Positions 50,755 to 59,073 of a stretch of 64,000 nt of DNA are shown one piece after another. The first letter of the stretch is position 1, and the number at the start of each line of letters is the position of its first letter. Both the position numbers and the translations under genes were made by a program. The stretch covers positions 62,001 to 126,000 of the forward strand of contig JAZQFJ010000053.1 in NCBI GenBank assembly GCA_045539475.1, given 5' to 3'. Below the pieces are notes generated by a model that was not told the origin of the DNA, made no database searches, and worked only from the letters and a program-made list of their open reading frames with translations. Source of the stretch: SIG480 sp045539475 (GTDB taxonomy: Bacteria; Bacillota; Clostridia; Oscillospirales; JAAYXM01).

Positions 50755-51870
50755 ATGAGTAAAACTGTTAAAGTTTCAAACCCATCAAGACTTTGCCTCT
50801 TTGGCGAGCATCAGGACTATCTCGGTCTTGAGGTCGTTGCCGTTGCAATCAACCTGCGTTTTTCGGCAGAGGTAACTCCCCGCGATGACAGCATAATCAG
50901 AATTAAAATCCGTGATGAAAAGCTTGATACCCTCAATGTTGAAAATAAAGAGGGACTTTATCAGGAATATCTTACAGATATTTCAAAAGAAATTGTCTAC
51001 GACAGCGATGAGGATTTTATGCGCAGTACGATAAACGTGTTGCTTAAAAAAGGCTATGAGCTGCGTGGCTTTGACATCAAGATGGATTCGGAGATTCCGA
51101 TAGGCAAGGGTATGTGCTCATCAAGCACGATGGTCGTTGCAATTGTAAAGGCGCTTCTTGAAGGAATAGGACATCCCGATGCAAAGGACCCGTATAAAAT
51201 TGCACAGATTGCCTTTGATGCAGAGGTCGCAGAGTTCGGTCATCCGGGCGGTATGATGGATCAGTATGCATCCGCGCTCGGCGGACTTATCAACCTCAAG
51301 TTTGCAAACGGCACGGAGGCATTCCCGATAAACCGCTCGCTTTCTGGCGCATTTATTCTGTTTGACTCGCTTGAGCGCAAGGACACCTTAAACGTTCTCG
51401 CGGCATCAAAAATTCCGACTCTTGAGGGACTTGAAATGCTCAAGGAATACGGCATTGAAGGAATACACCACCTTGCATTCGGCGGTGCAGATGTTTCGCT
51501 TGTTGACAAGCTTGATGATTTCCGCCGCAAGAAGGTGCTTACAAATATCGACAACTACAAAATTCTCAAAAAGGGAATTGAGCTTTTAAATCAGGACGGC
51601 GATATCGACGAAGAGCTTGGTGCGCTTATTTACGCTCACCACAAGAATCTTCGTGACGGTCTCGGCATTTCCACCGCAACGATTGAAAAAATCCTTGACT
51701 GCGCAATTGCCAACGGTGCATACGGCGGTAAAATCAACGGCTCCGGTGGCGGCGGATGCTGCTTTGTATATGCTCCGCGCGATAAGGCAGAAGCGATCAT
51801 TGAAGCGGTCGGAAAGCTCGGATATCCGGGGAAAATCCTCGTTCAGGATACCGGCGTAAGAGTAGATTAA
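50755..51870 (+). CDS. GHMP-family sugar kinase (galactokinase-like)
   Basis: A 371-residue kinase with the galactokinase-type sugar signature near residue 17 (FGEHQDYLG, keeping Glu-His-x-Asp-Tyr), ATP loop GKGMCSSSTMV near residue 118, GGMMDQYASALGG near residue 165 and the C-terminal GSGGGGC near residue 328. It is only distantly similar to the galK at 8327, so it probably acts on another sugar (an amino sugar, uronate or L-sugar are options). It heads a four-gene operon with a phosphohexomutase and an epimerase; AGAGGAG precedes the ATG. AraC control is inferred. Confidence 0.82.
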   Translation: MSKTVKVSNPSRLCLFGEHQDYLGLEVVAVAINLRFSAEVTPRDDSIIRIKIRDEKLDTLNVENKEGLYQEYLTDISKEIVYDSDEDFMRSTINVLLKKGYELRGFDIKMDSEIPIGKGMCSSSTMVVAIVKALLEGIGHPDAKDPYKIAQIAFDAEVAEFGHPGGMMDQYASALGGLINLKFANGTEAFPINRSLSGAFILFDSLERKDTLNVLAASKIPTLEGLEMLKEYGIEGIHHLAFGGADVSLVDKLDDFRRKKVLTNIDNYKILKKGIELLNQDGDIDEELGALIYAHHKNLRDGLGISTATIEKILDCAIANGAYGGKINGSGGGGCCFVYAPRDKAEAIIEAVGKLGYPGKILVQDTGVRVD

Positions 51871-51885
51871 AGGAGGTTACATACA

Positions 51886-53292
51886 ATGATTAAATTCGGA
51901 ACAGGCGGCTGGCGCGCTATAATCGGTGATGAGTTTATCAAGTCAAACATCGTCTCTCTTGCTCAGGCAGTCGCAGATGACATAATTGAAAAAGGCAAAA
52001 AGGACGTTGGTATAGTTATCGGTTATGACCGCCGCTTCCTTTCAGACTTTGCGGCGCAGTGGGTTGCAGAGGTTTTTGCAGGAAATGGCGTAACGGTTCA
52101 TTTTGTTGACCGAATTGCCCCCACTCCGCTTGTTATGTACGGTGTAAAAACGCTCGGCACGCCATACGGTATGGCGATTACTGCAAGTCACAACCCGGCT
52201 GAATATAACGGCATTAAGGTGTTTATCGAAGGCGGAAGAGATGCAGACATCTCCATCACGCAGGAATTTGAAAAGCGCATCGAAGCCGGTGTTACGGTAA
52301 AGCAGATGGATTTTGAAAAAGCAAAGGCAGCAGGAATAATTAAAATTGCAGACTTGTATAATTCGTATATTGATAGTATAATTAGTATGATAAACATGGA
52401 TGCTATCCGTGCGCGCAACATGCGTGTGCTTCTTGACCCGATGTTCGGTGTATCGAAAACTGCGCTTTCCACGGTTCTTATGACTGCACGCTGCGATGTT
52501 GATACTATCAACGAGCGTCACGATACGCTCTTCGGCGGACGTCTTCCGTCCCCGTCGGCTCATACGCTTGCAAAGCTCTCAAATATGGTTGTTGAGGAAG
52601 GGTATGACCTCGGTATCGGTACCGACGGCGATGCTGACCGCATCGGCATCATCGACGAGAACGGAAAATTCGTTCATCCGAACGAGATTATGATGCTTCT
52701 CTATTACTATCTTCTCAAGTATAAGGGATGGAGGGGCGATGTTGTAAGAAACGTTGCAACAACGTGCATTCTTGATCGCATCGCAGACGATTTCGGTCAG
52801 AAGTGCCACGAGGTTCCGGTAGGCTTTAAGCACATAAGCGGAATGATGGAAAAAACAGATGCGCTTATCGGCGGTGAGTCCTCCGGCGGTCTCACAATAC
52901 GCGGCCATATCAAGGGCAAAGACGGCATTTTCGCATCAAGCCTTCTTGTTGAGATGATTTGCACAACAGGTAAGCACTTATCTGACCTTCTCGCAGAGAT
53001 TTATGAAAAGTACGGCTATATGCAGATGATGGAGTTTGACACAAAGTTCTCCGTTGAAAAGAAAGAGGAAATGCGCCGCGTTCTTTATGAAGAAGAAGCA
53101 CTTCCGGAATTTGACGTGGAGATTGCGAGCGTCAGCCGTGCAGACGGTGTTAAGGTAACCTTTGAAAACGGCGGTTGGATTATCGCGCGTTTCTCCGGTA
53201 CTGAGCCGCTTATCCGCATCTTCTGCGAGATGGAGAGCAAAGAACACGCAGATAAGATGATAGCAACCATGCGCGAGTTCCTTGGAATATAA
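51886..53292 (+). CDS. Phosphoglucomutase/phosphomannomutase family enzyme
   Basis: A 468-residue phosphohexomutase of the alpha-D-phosphohexomutase superfamily, which interconverts sugar-1- and sugar-6-phosphates. All four active-site loops are visible: phosphoserine loop TASHNPAEYNG near residue 97, metal loop GTDGDADRIGI near residue 244, sugar-binding GGESSGG near residue 327, and phosphate-binding RFSGTEPLIRIF near residue 434. AAAGGAGG precedes the ATG. It lies 15 bases after the kinase, which would supply its sugar-1-phosphate. Confidence 0.92.
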   Translation: MIKFGTGGWRAIIGDEFIKSNIVSLAQAVADDIIEKGKKDVGIVIGYDRRFLSDFAAQWVAEVFAGNGVTVHFVDRIAPTPLVMYGVKTLGTPYGMAITASHNPAEYNGIKVFIEGGRDADISITQEFEKRIEAGVTVKQMDFEKAKAAGIIKIADLYNSYIDSIISMINMDAIRARNMRVLLDPMFGVSKTALSTVLMTARCDVDTINERHDTLFGGRLPSPSAHTLAKLSNMVVEEGYDLGIGTDGDADRIGIIDENGKFVHPNEIMMLLYYYLLKYKGWRGDVVRNVATTCILDRIADDFGQKCHEVPVGFKHISGMMEKTDALIGGESSGGLTIRGHIKGKDGIFASSLLVEMICTTGKHLSDLLAEIYEKYGYMQMMEFDTKFSVEKKEEMRRVLYEEEALPEFDVEIASVSRADGVKVTFENGGWIIARFSGTEPLIRIFCEMESKEHADKMIATMREFLGI

Positions 53293-53317
53293 ATAAAGTC
53301 AGAAAAGGGTGTTTCAT

Positions 53318-54232
53318 ATGAAAGTATTGGTAACAGGTGGCTGCGGCTTTATCGGCTCGCACATTGTTGACCGTCTCTGCGAGGCAGGGCACACTGTCGC
53401 AGTTTGCGACAACCTCTCCACAGGTAATATTGCAAATTTGAACCCGAAGGCAAAATTCTATGAAGTAGACATAAAATCACCGAAGTTCCGTACCGTGGTA
53501 GAGGAGTTTGCTCCCGAGGTAATCTATCACGAAGCGGCACAGATTGATATTCAGAAATCAATCCGTGAGGTAAGCTTTGATGCTGAGACCAACGTTGTCG
53601 GCACGGTAAAGGTGCTTGAGGCGGTGCGTGATTTCGGCGTTAAGAAGATTATCTATGCATCCAGTGCGGCAGTTTACGGAAATCCGGAGTATCTCCCGGT
53701 TGACGAGAACCACCCGAAGGCTCCGATGTCCTTCTACGGAATATCAAAGTTTACTCCGGAATACTACATAAAGACATTCTCGGATATGTACGGCTTTAAG
53801 TACACAATCCTCCGCTATGCAAACGTCTTCGGTGTGCGTCAGGATCCGAAGGGTGAGGGCGGCGTTGTTTCCATCTTCACTGACAAGCTTCTCCGCGGCG
53901 AAACACCGATAATCTTCGGCGACGGTGAGCAGACACGTGACTTTGTTTACGTCGGAGATATCGCAGGTGCAAACTTTGCGGCTCTCACAGCAGGAGATAA
54001 CGAGATTATAAATGTTTCCACCTGCAAGAAAACAACGGTAAATGAGCTTGTTGAGATTATGTCCGGGGGTAAGGTTCGTGCTGAGTACAGAGAGGCGAGA
54101 AAGGGAGACATTCTCCACAGCTATCTTGATAACACAAAGCTTCGAACTGTTCTTGGCTATGAGCCGCAGTACACTCTCGAGCAAGGCGTAAAGCTTACGA
54201 TGGACTACTACCGCGAAAAGCTTTCAAAATAA
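53318..54232 (+). CDS. NAD-dependent epimerase/dehydratase (GalE-like)
   Basis: A 304-residue extended short-chain dehydrogenase. GGCGFIGSH at residues 7-15 binds NAD; Ser in YASSAAVYGNPEY and Tyr-x3-Lys in YGISK (near residue 145) form the active site. FGVRQDPKGEGGVVSIF is typical of UDP-sugar epimerases of the archaeal/clostridial GalE type. It is a different subgroup from galE at 9511. The ATG at 53318 is spaced from AAAAGGG; the GTG at 53309 overlaps it. It completes a kinase-mutase-epimerase set. Confidence 0.9.
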   Translation: MKVLVTGGCGFIGSHIVDRLCEAGHTVAVCDNLSTGNIANLNPKAKFYEVDIKSPKFRTVVEEFAPEVIYHEAAQIDIQKSIREVSFDAETNVVGTVKVLEAVRDFGVKKIIYASSAAVYGNPEYLPVDENHPKAPMSFYGISKFTPEYYIKTFSDMYGFKYTILRYANVFGVRQDPKGEGGVVSIFTDKLLRGETPIIFGDGEQTRDFVYVGDIAGANFAALTAGDNEIINVSTCKKTTVNELVEIMSGGKVRAEYREARKGDILHSYLDNTKLRTVLGYEPQYTLEQGVKLTMDYYREKLSK

Positions 54233-55020
54233 TGAAAAATATTATAAGAAAATGGTATGCAAAGCTTGGTTTCCCCAAAGAGTGGGACAGTGCGTTTGAA
54301 ACGCTTCTTGAAAAAAACGAGCTGTCTCTGTGCGGCGTCGACGATTATGACCATACCGCCGATTTTGCGAGAAACCTCCCGATGTATCTCTATTTTTGCG
54401 AGCATTTGCAGAAACAGTATAAGCAGAGAGGTGTTGAAGAAAAATATCTGCTCGATACGCTCGGTGATATCGTTATATGGGCGAAAACGCATTACGGTAT
54501 GCACAAAAGCCTCGGTATTTCGGAAACGAATTGGCTTTACCGGCATCTGACGATGAAGCTTATACGGCTCGGCAGACTGCAGTTTTGTATGGCGCAGGCA
54601 GAGCATGGAACGTCCGACGGGAGAATATCTAAAGGTGAAAATGTGCTTGAAATACACATTCCCGAGGGTGAAAGGCTTGATTGTGACGGATGTCTCAAAT
54701 CCATTGATGCGGCAAAAGTGTTTTTTGCAAAGCATTTTCCGGAGTTTGAGTATAAGTATTTCACGTGTCATTCATGGCTTCTGGATAGCACGCTCAAGAA
54801 AATGCTTCCGGAACAGAGCAATATACTGAAGTTTCAAAAGCTTTTTGAAGTTGTTTCCGAGGATGACTCAAACAGAATTATCCGATACGTATTTTCATGG
54901 GATATGACGGAAGAAAAGCTTGGTGACGCGGTGTGTATCTCATCCTTTGCGGAAAAGGTGAAAAAACACATCCTTGCCGGCAATACCTTCCACGAATCTC
55001 TCGGCATTATAAAGAAATAA
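54232..55020 (+). CDS. Acyltransferase-like protein (DUF5596-like)
   Basis: A 262-residue protein whose start overlaps the epimerase stop by one base. The pattern LGFPKEWD near residue 12, LGRLQF near 117, VLEIHIPEGERL near 139, then FFAKHFPEFEYKYFTCHSWLL near 165-185 and LPEQSNILKFQ fits proteins annotated as GNAT-like acyltransferase-domain proteins; catalysis is unproven. The basis for linking it to sugar metabolism is operon position only. It might acylate a sugar or a carrier. Family call is from memory of sequence pattern and is tentative. Confidence 0.55.
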   Translation: MKNIIRKWYAKLGFPKEWDSAFETLLEKNELSLCGVDDYDHTADFARNLPMYLYFCEHLQKQYKQRGVEEKYLLDTLGDIVIWAKTHYGMHKSLGISETNWLYRHLTMKLIRLGRLQFCMAQAEHGTSDGRISKGENVLEIHIPEGERLDCDGCLKSIDAAKVFFAKHFPEFEYKYFTCHSWLLDSTLKKMLPEQSNILKFQKLFEVVSEDDSNRIIRYVFSWDMTEEKLGDAVCISSFAEKVKKHILAGNTFHESLGIIKK

Positions 55021-55021
55021 C

Positions 55022-55061
55022 AAAAACATACACGGGTGTTTGTTGCTCGTGTATGTTTTTT
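55022..55061 (+). terminator. Terminator of second sugar operon
   Basis: The stem AAAACATACACG/CGTGTATGTTTT with a 13-base loop and T6. Confidence 0.85.
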
Positions 55062-55078
55062 GATTTTCGTGCATATAA

Positions 55079-55121
55079 TAAAACGTACATTATTGACATA
55101 ATGTACGTTTTATGTTATAAT
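55079..55121 (+). promoter_or_regulatory. Promoter with 15-bp palindromic operator over the -35 box
   Basis: TTGACA (55093-55098), 17 bases, TATAAT (55116-55121). TAAAACGTACATTAT (55079-55093) and its exact complement (55098-55112) surround the central TGAC, so the -35 box sits in the middle of the dyad. A bound repressor, most likely the toxin-antitoxin complex, would block RNA polymerase. Confidence 0.85.
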
Positions 55122-55146
55122 CGGAGGTGAAAAGGAGTTGAATGAT

Positions 55147-55572
55147 ATGTTGACGATAAACGCGACCGATGTGAGAAAAAACTGGAGTGAGGTATCAGAC
55201 AGTGTTATACGCGAACGTCCGCGCTTTATAAAGCGCACACGCGATTATATGATGCTCACAAACCTTGAGCTTGTGAGCGATTTGCTTTCTGTATACACAT
55301 TTACAGCAGATAAGTTTATTGAAGAAGACGGAAGCGTTACGCTATCACTCAATGAGATTGATTTGGTTGAAAATGCAGAGACTGAGGCTGAGGCAAAAGA
55401 CAGGATGGCTGCTGCAATTCTCGAATACGCATATGAATATTACAATGATTATAAGACATATTCTGCGGCGCCCAACAGAAAGTCCCATATTCCGTATGTA
55501 TTCAAGGCGATTATACTTGATGATACCGCAAGGATTGGAGAGTGCATTCAATGCCGAGATGGAAGGAACTGA
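55147..55572 (+). CDS. Phd/YefM-like antitoxin candidate
   Basis: A 141-residue protein. Its N-terminus (INATDVRKNWSEVSDSVI then RPRFIKRTRDYMMLT) follows the Phd/YefM DNA-binding pattern: I-x-A-T-x-x-R-x-N-W, a helix, then a strand placing a ligand-like residue. The acidic C-terminal half (ETEAEAKDRMAAA and onward) would bind and neutralise the toxin; it is longer than usual (Phd about 75-85). The ATG at 55147 is nine bases from AAGGAG; the TTG at 55138 is not. It overlaps the toxin gene by 22 bases and has a perfect palindrome over its promoter. Confidence 0.68.
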   Translation: MLTINATDVRKNWSEVSDSVIRERPRFIKRTRDYMMLTNLELVSDLLSVYTFTADKFIEEDGSVTLSLNEIDLVENAETEAEAKDRMAAAILEYAYEYYNDYKTYSAAPNRKSHIPYVFKAIILDDTARIGECIQCRDGRN

Positions 55573-55769
55573 AACGTTTTTGCGAACGTGACGGCTGGGA
55601 ATTGTATAAGGATACCGACCATTATTTCTATCGTAAGCGTGATGAAGACGGAAATATCCGTATGACCAAGGTTTCAAAAGGCAGCGGAGAAATACGTACA
55701 CATATGTGGCGAGAAATATTAAAGAAACAGCTCTGTGTGAGCGAAGAATATTTTAACAAAATGATATAA
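55551..55769 (+). CDS. HicA-like toxin candidate
   Basis: A 72-residue basic protein. RWKELKRFCERDGWELYKDTDHYFYRK in pieces resembles the HicA/YcfA double-stranded-RNA-binding fold: E-L-x-x-F-x-x-x-x-GW, then a strand with His, then a basic strand and IRTHMWREILKKQL as the last helix. HicA toxins are mRNA interferases whose active His lies in that position. The partner is Phd-like instead of HicB, so this would be a hybrid pair. The start overlaps the antitoxin end. Ribosome site GGAG upstream. Activity is inferred. Confidence 0.6.
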   Translation: MPRWKELKRFCERDGWELYKDTDHYFYRKRDEDGNIRMTKVSKGSGEIRTHMWREILKKQLCVSEEYFNKMI

Positions 55770-55773
55770 AAAC

Positions 55774-55799
55774 AAGGGGCTGTTTTGCTACAGCCCCTT
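55774..55799. terminator. Bidirectional terminator
   Basis: Perfect 10-bp stem AAGGGGCTGT/ACAGCCCCTT between convergent genes. Confidence 0.75.
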
Positions 55800-55812
55800 A
55801 TACATTACATAT

Positions 55813-56340
55813 TTATTCTTTCACATATGCAACAAGTGCATCGGTGAGCTTTCTGTCACTGAAATCTCCGTCGGCATCACACAGTGTTATAAGCAGCTTT
55901 TCCATGTCGGTCGGGTTTTCCTTTGCCGACATGATTTTTTTAAGTGTCTTAAGTGCGGCGCGGTGTGGGAGAGAAAGCTCGTCAAGTATCATCTTTCCGG
56001 GAAAATTAAAAATTTTTATTTTTTCAAGCATGTGCGGCTTGAAGTTTTTTTCTACCACGAGCTTGTCGTAATAATCGCGGCACTCCGGCGGAGTGAGTCC
56101 GGTGGAGAAAACTACGAGCTTTTTATCGGACAGCATATCAAAGTTTTTGGTGATAAGGTTGACTCCGTTGATTACTTCGGCATAAAGACCTCCGCCGTAG
56201 ATTATGGTATCGTATTGTTGGAGTTCGTTTGCCTTTACCTTGCCTGCTTCTGCAATTTTGCAGCCGAGGTCCTCTGCAATCCATTCAGCATAGGTTTTTG
56301 TGGAACCGTATTTTGTTTTGTAAATTACAATTGCATTCAT
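55813..56340 (-). CDS. Flavodoxin-domain protein
   Basis: A 175-residue FMN-binding protein of the flavodoxin_5/protoporphyrinogen-oxidase-like type. The FMN phosphate loop is YKTKYGSTKTYAEWIAEDL at residues 7-25, followed by YDTIIYGGGLYAEVING and VVFSTGLTPPE. It would carry out low-potential electron transfer or quinone-type reduction. The ATG at 56340 follows GGAGG; the longer frame to 56367 lacks a ribosome site. It is separately placed from the solute-binding gene 70 bases upstream. Confidence 0.85.
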   Translation of the reverse strand: MNAIVIYKTKYGSTKTYAEWIAEDLGCKIAEAGKVKANELQQYDTIIYGGGLYAEVINGVNLITKNFDMLSDKKLVVFSTGLTPPECRDYYDKLVVEKNFKPHMLEKIKIFNFPGKMILDELSLPHRAALKTLKKIMSAKENPTDMEKLLITLCDADGDFSDRKLTDALVAYVKE

Positions 56341-56410
56341 ATATAAGCCTCCGCTCGATAGTCTCAATATCGATTATTATGCTTATTTCCGGCGGTTAAT
56401 GCCGATTTGT

Positions 56411-57241
56411 TTACTTCTGCTTGTCTGAAAATTTTGCCGCCGGGCTACGAATGAGAATGTAGGTGGATGCATCACAGTAGTTGTGTGAATAAAGATACTT
56501 TGCGCTGATGGGATTATCTTCATCTTCAAAATAGTCGTTGAGGATAAAATCAACCTCGCCGGCATCAAGTGCTTCCATAAGCTTGTCTGCGGGGTATTCT
56601 TTTATAACAAGATCCGCGCGCGCTCCTGCCGCCATTTCGTATGCTATATCGACGTTTATACCGACGAGTTCACCTGTGTCATTGCGGTAATTGAGAGGAT
56701 AGTTGTCGTCAGAGCAGATACCGACGGTAAGCATTCTTCCGTCAATCTTCTTGTAGTCGGACGGGCGGACGTAGAGATCTTCGGGGTTCGCATAAGGAGA
56801 ATGGGCATCGGCAATCTTCTGTGCTGTACCATTGCTTAAAATTCTTGTAAATGCAGTGTCGATATGGGGAATGAAATTTTGTGTGTTAAGCGAAATTGCG
56901 CGGAGGTGTTTCTCAATGAATGTAATTTCCGTCGGCATAAAAGCATCGGTTTTTTCAAGCTCGTGATGTGCGTATACCGCAGGCAGCACCATACCGTGGA
57001 TTTTCTTGTTGCGAAGTGCGGAAAGTCCTTTCTCGGCGGATGAGAATTTCACGATATCCGGGTCGCCGATAAGGTCTTTGATTTCTTTTCCGGGAACAAG
57101 CTCCTCTACAGTACCGAGCTTATATCCGTCAAACTGGTCGGCAACAAGAAAGCCTATTGCCGGGGGCTCTTTATATCCGCATGCGGAAAAGAGGGAAACT
57201 GCCATTACCGACAGCAAAACAATGCTTATAAGTTTTTTCAT
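56411..57241 (-). CDS. Solute-binding lipoprotein (SBP_bac_3-like), orphan
   Basis: A 276-residue lipoprotein with signal peptide and lipobox FSAC at residues 18-21. The C-terminal 110 residues look like the first lobe of an amino-acid-binding protein: LTVGICSDDNYPLNYRND, then GELVGINVDIAYEMA and LMEALDAGEVDFILNDYF. The N-terminal half looks like the second part of another such domain (LGTVEELVPGKEIKDL, GLSALRNKKIHGMVL). The order is thus unusual, as if two copies fused with loss of the middle. No permease or ATPase for import is adjacent. Function uncertain. Confidence 0.65.
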   Translation of the reverse strand: MKKLISIVLLSVMAVSLFSACGYKEPPAIGFLVADQFDGYKLGTVEELVPGKEIKDLIGDPDIVKFSSAEKGLSALRNKKIHGMVLPAVYAHHELEKTDAFMPTEITFIEKHLRAISLNTQNFIPHIDTAFTRILSNGTAQKIADAHSPYANPEDLYVRPSDYKKIDGRMLTVGICSDDNYPLNYRNDTGELVGINVDIAYEMAAGARADLVIKEYPADKLMEALDAGEVDFILNDYFEDEDNPISAKYLYSHNYCDASTYILIRSPAAKFSDKQK

Positions 57242-57275
57242 TTGTAAAACACACTCCTGTTTGTAGTTAAATAAT

Positions 57276-57304
57276 ATTATACGCTATTTCTGTTTCGATT
57301 ACAA
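57276..57304 (-). promoter_or_regulatory. Promoter of solute-binding lipoprotein gene
   Basis: On the minus strand, TTGTAA (57299-57304), 17 bases, TATAAT (57276-57281). Confidence 0.72.
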
Positions 57305-57318
57305 GTAAAATTTACCTT

Positions 57319-59073
57319 TTACACATCGTACATACTGTAAAGACTGTGATACAGCCCTTGCTTTTTCATAAGCTCGTCGTGGCTGCCCTGCTCGGTAATG
57401 CCGTCTTCGGTGAGAACGAGAATCTTGGTCGCGTTTTTGATGGTGGTAAGACGGTGAGCGATAGTAAGGGTTGTTCTGCCCTTCGCAAGCTCGGAAAGAG
57501 ATTGCTGAACAATATGCTCGCTTTCGTTGTCAAGCGCGCTCGTCGCCTCATCAAGGATGAGAACCGGCGGATTTTTGAGGAACACGCGCGCGATGCTTAT
57601 GCGCTGCTTCTGTCCTCCGGAAAGCTTTACGCCGCGTTCGCCGACAAATGTGTTGTACCCGTCGGGGAGTTGGGAGATAAACTCATGTGCGCCGGCAAGA
57701 CGTGCAGCGCGCTCTATTTCCTCGCGGGATGCACCGGGAAGCCCGTATTCGATGTTGTCGTAGACGGTTCCGGAGAAGAGATAAACATCCTGCTGGACAA
57801 TTCCGATCTGAGAACGGAGTGATTTTGTTGTGACAGAGCGGATATCTGTGCCGTCAACAAAAATTGTTCCGTCTGTAACGTCGTAAAAGCGTGGGATGAG
57901 GTTGCACAGCGTGGTTTTTCCGGCACCTGACGGTCCTACAAGGGCGACATTTTCGCCCTTTTTAATATGCAGGTTTATTCCGGTAAGCACATTTTCACTG
58001 CTGTCGCCGTAGCGGAAGCTTACGTTATCGAACATTATGTCGCCGGAAATGGAAGGGAGGTCCGTTGCGCCGGGGACATCCTTTATTTCAACCGGCTCGT
58101 CAAGAACTTCAACAAAGCGCTCAATTCCCGTTATGCCGCGCTGGAACTGCTCAGTAAATTCAACGATTCTTCGTATTGAGGTAAGAAGCGTTGAAACGTA
58201 GAGTAGATACGCCATAAAGTCCGGCGGGGTTATGCGCCCATTCATCATAAAGAAAGAGCCGGCGACTACAACCACTATATACATAAGCCCATCGAAAAAA
58301 CGTGTGGTACTGCCAAAGCCTGCCATATAGCGGTAGGTTTCTTTTTTTGTGTCGAGAAACTCCTCATTTCCGTGCTCGAACTTTTCGCGCTCGATATCTT
58401 CGTTTGCAAAGGATTTTACCACACGCACGCCGAGAAGCGAATCCTCAACGCTTGCATTTATTTCGCCGAGCTGATTGCGTGAACGCTTGAACGCACGGCG
58501 CATGCGGCGGTTAAAGCGCGTTGAACAGAAAATCATAACAGGGATAATGGCGAATATTATAAGCGTGAGCCATACGTCCGTCGCACACAAAATTGCAAAT
58601 GAAACAGCAATCTTTATCCCTGCGATGAAAAACTCCTCGGGGCAGTGGTGTGCAAACTCTGTTATGTCAAAGAGGTCGCTTGTGATGCGTGTCATGAGCT
58701 GACCGACCTTGGTGTTGCTGTAATATGAATACGAAAGCTCCTGCAGATGCGAGAATAAATCACGGCGCATATCAGTTTCTATCCTTGCGCCCATAACGTG
58801 ACCTGTGTTCTGCATAAAGTAGTTTGCGATAACATCTATGATGCGAAGCGTGATATACAAAATTCCGACAGAGAGGATTGTCCGTGCCGTGAGTGCATGA
58901 ATATCGTTCATGCCAAGTTCAGTAAGAAAACGGACGATGAGCGGCAGGACTATATCGCAGACCGTGGTAAGCATTGCACAGAAAAGATCGAGCACAAGAA
59001 TAAGCTTATATTTCTTGAAATAGGGGATAAAACGAGAGAGAAGATATCCGGTGCTTTTCTTTGAAGTGTTCAT
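57319..59073 (-). CDS. ABC transporter, fused permease-ATPase (MsbA/LmrA type)
   Basis: A 584-residue half-transporter that works as a dimer and exports lipids, peptides or drugs. Six transmembrane helices occupy residues 15-310. The ATPase has Walker A GPSGAGKTT near residue 374, signature LSGGQKQR near residue 477, Walker B VLILDEATSALD near residue 497 and the H-loop TIAHRL. The start overlaps the stop of the DUF4430 lipoprotein gene (ATGA), so the two are coupled. No partner half-transporter is adjacent; a homodimer is likely. Cargo unknown. Confidence 0.92.
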   Translation of the reverse strand: MNTSKKSTGYLLSRFIPYFKKYKLILVLDLFCAMLTTVCDIVLPLIVRFLTELGMNDIHALTARTILSVGILYITLRIIDVIANYFMQNTGHVMGARIETDMRRDLFSHLQELSYSYYSNTKVGQLMTRITSDLFDITEFAHHCPEEFFIAGIKIAVSFAILCATDVWLTLIIFAIIPVMIFCSTRFNRRMRRAFKRSRNQLGEINASVEDSLLGVRVVKSFANEDIEREKFEHGNEEFLDTKKETYRYMAGFGSTTRFFDGLMYIVVVVAGSFFMMNGRITPPDFMAYLLYVSTLLTSIRRIVEFTEQFQRGITGIERFVEVLDEPVEIKDVPGATDLPSISGDIMFDNVSFRYGDSSENVLTGINLHIKKGENVALVGPSGAGKTTLCNLIPRFYDVTDGTIFVDGTDIRSVTTKSLRSQIGIVQQDVYLFSGTVYDNIEYGLPGASREEIERAARLAGAHEFISQLPDGYNTFVGERGVKLSGGQKQRISIARVFLKNPPVLILDEATSALDNESEHIVQQSLSELAKGRTTLTIAHRLTTIKNATKILVLTEDGITEQGSHDELMKKQGLYHSLYSMYDV

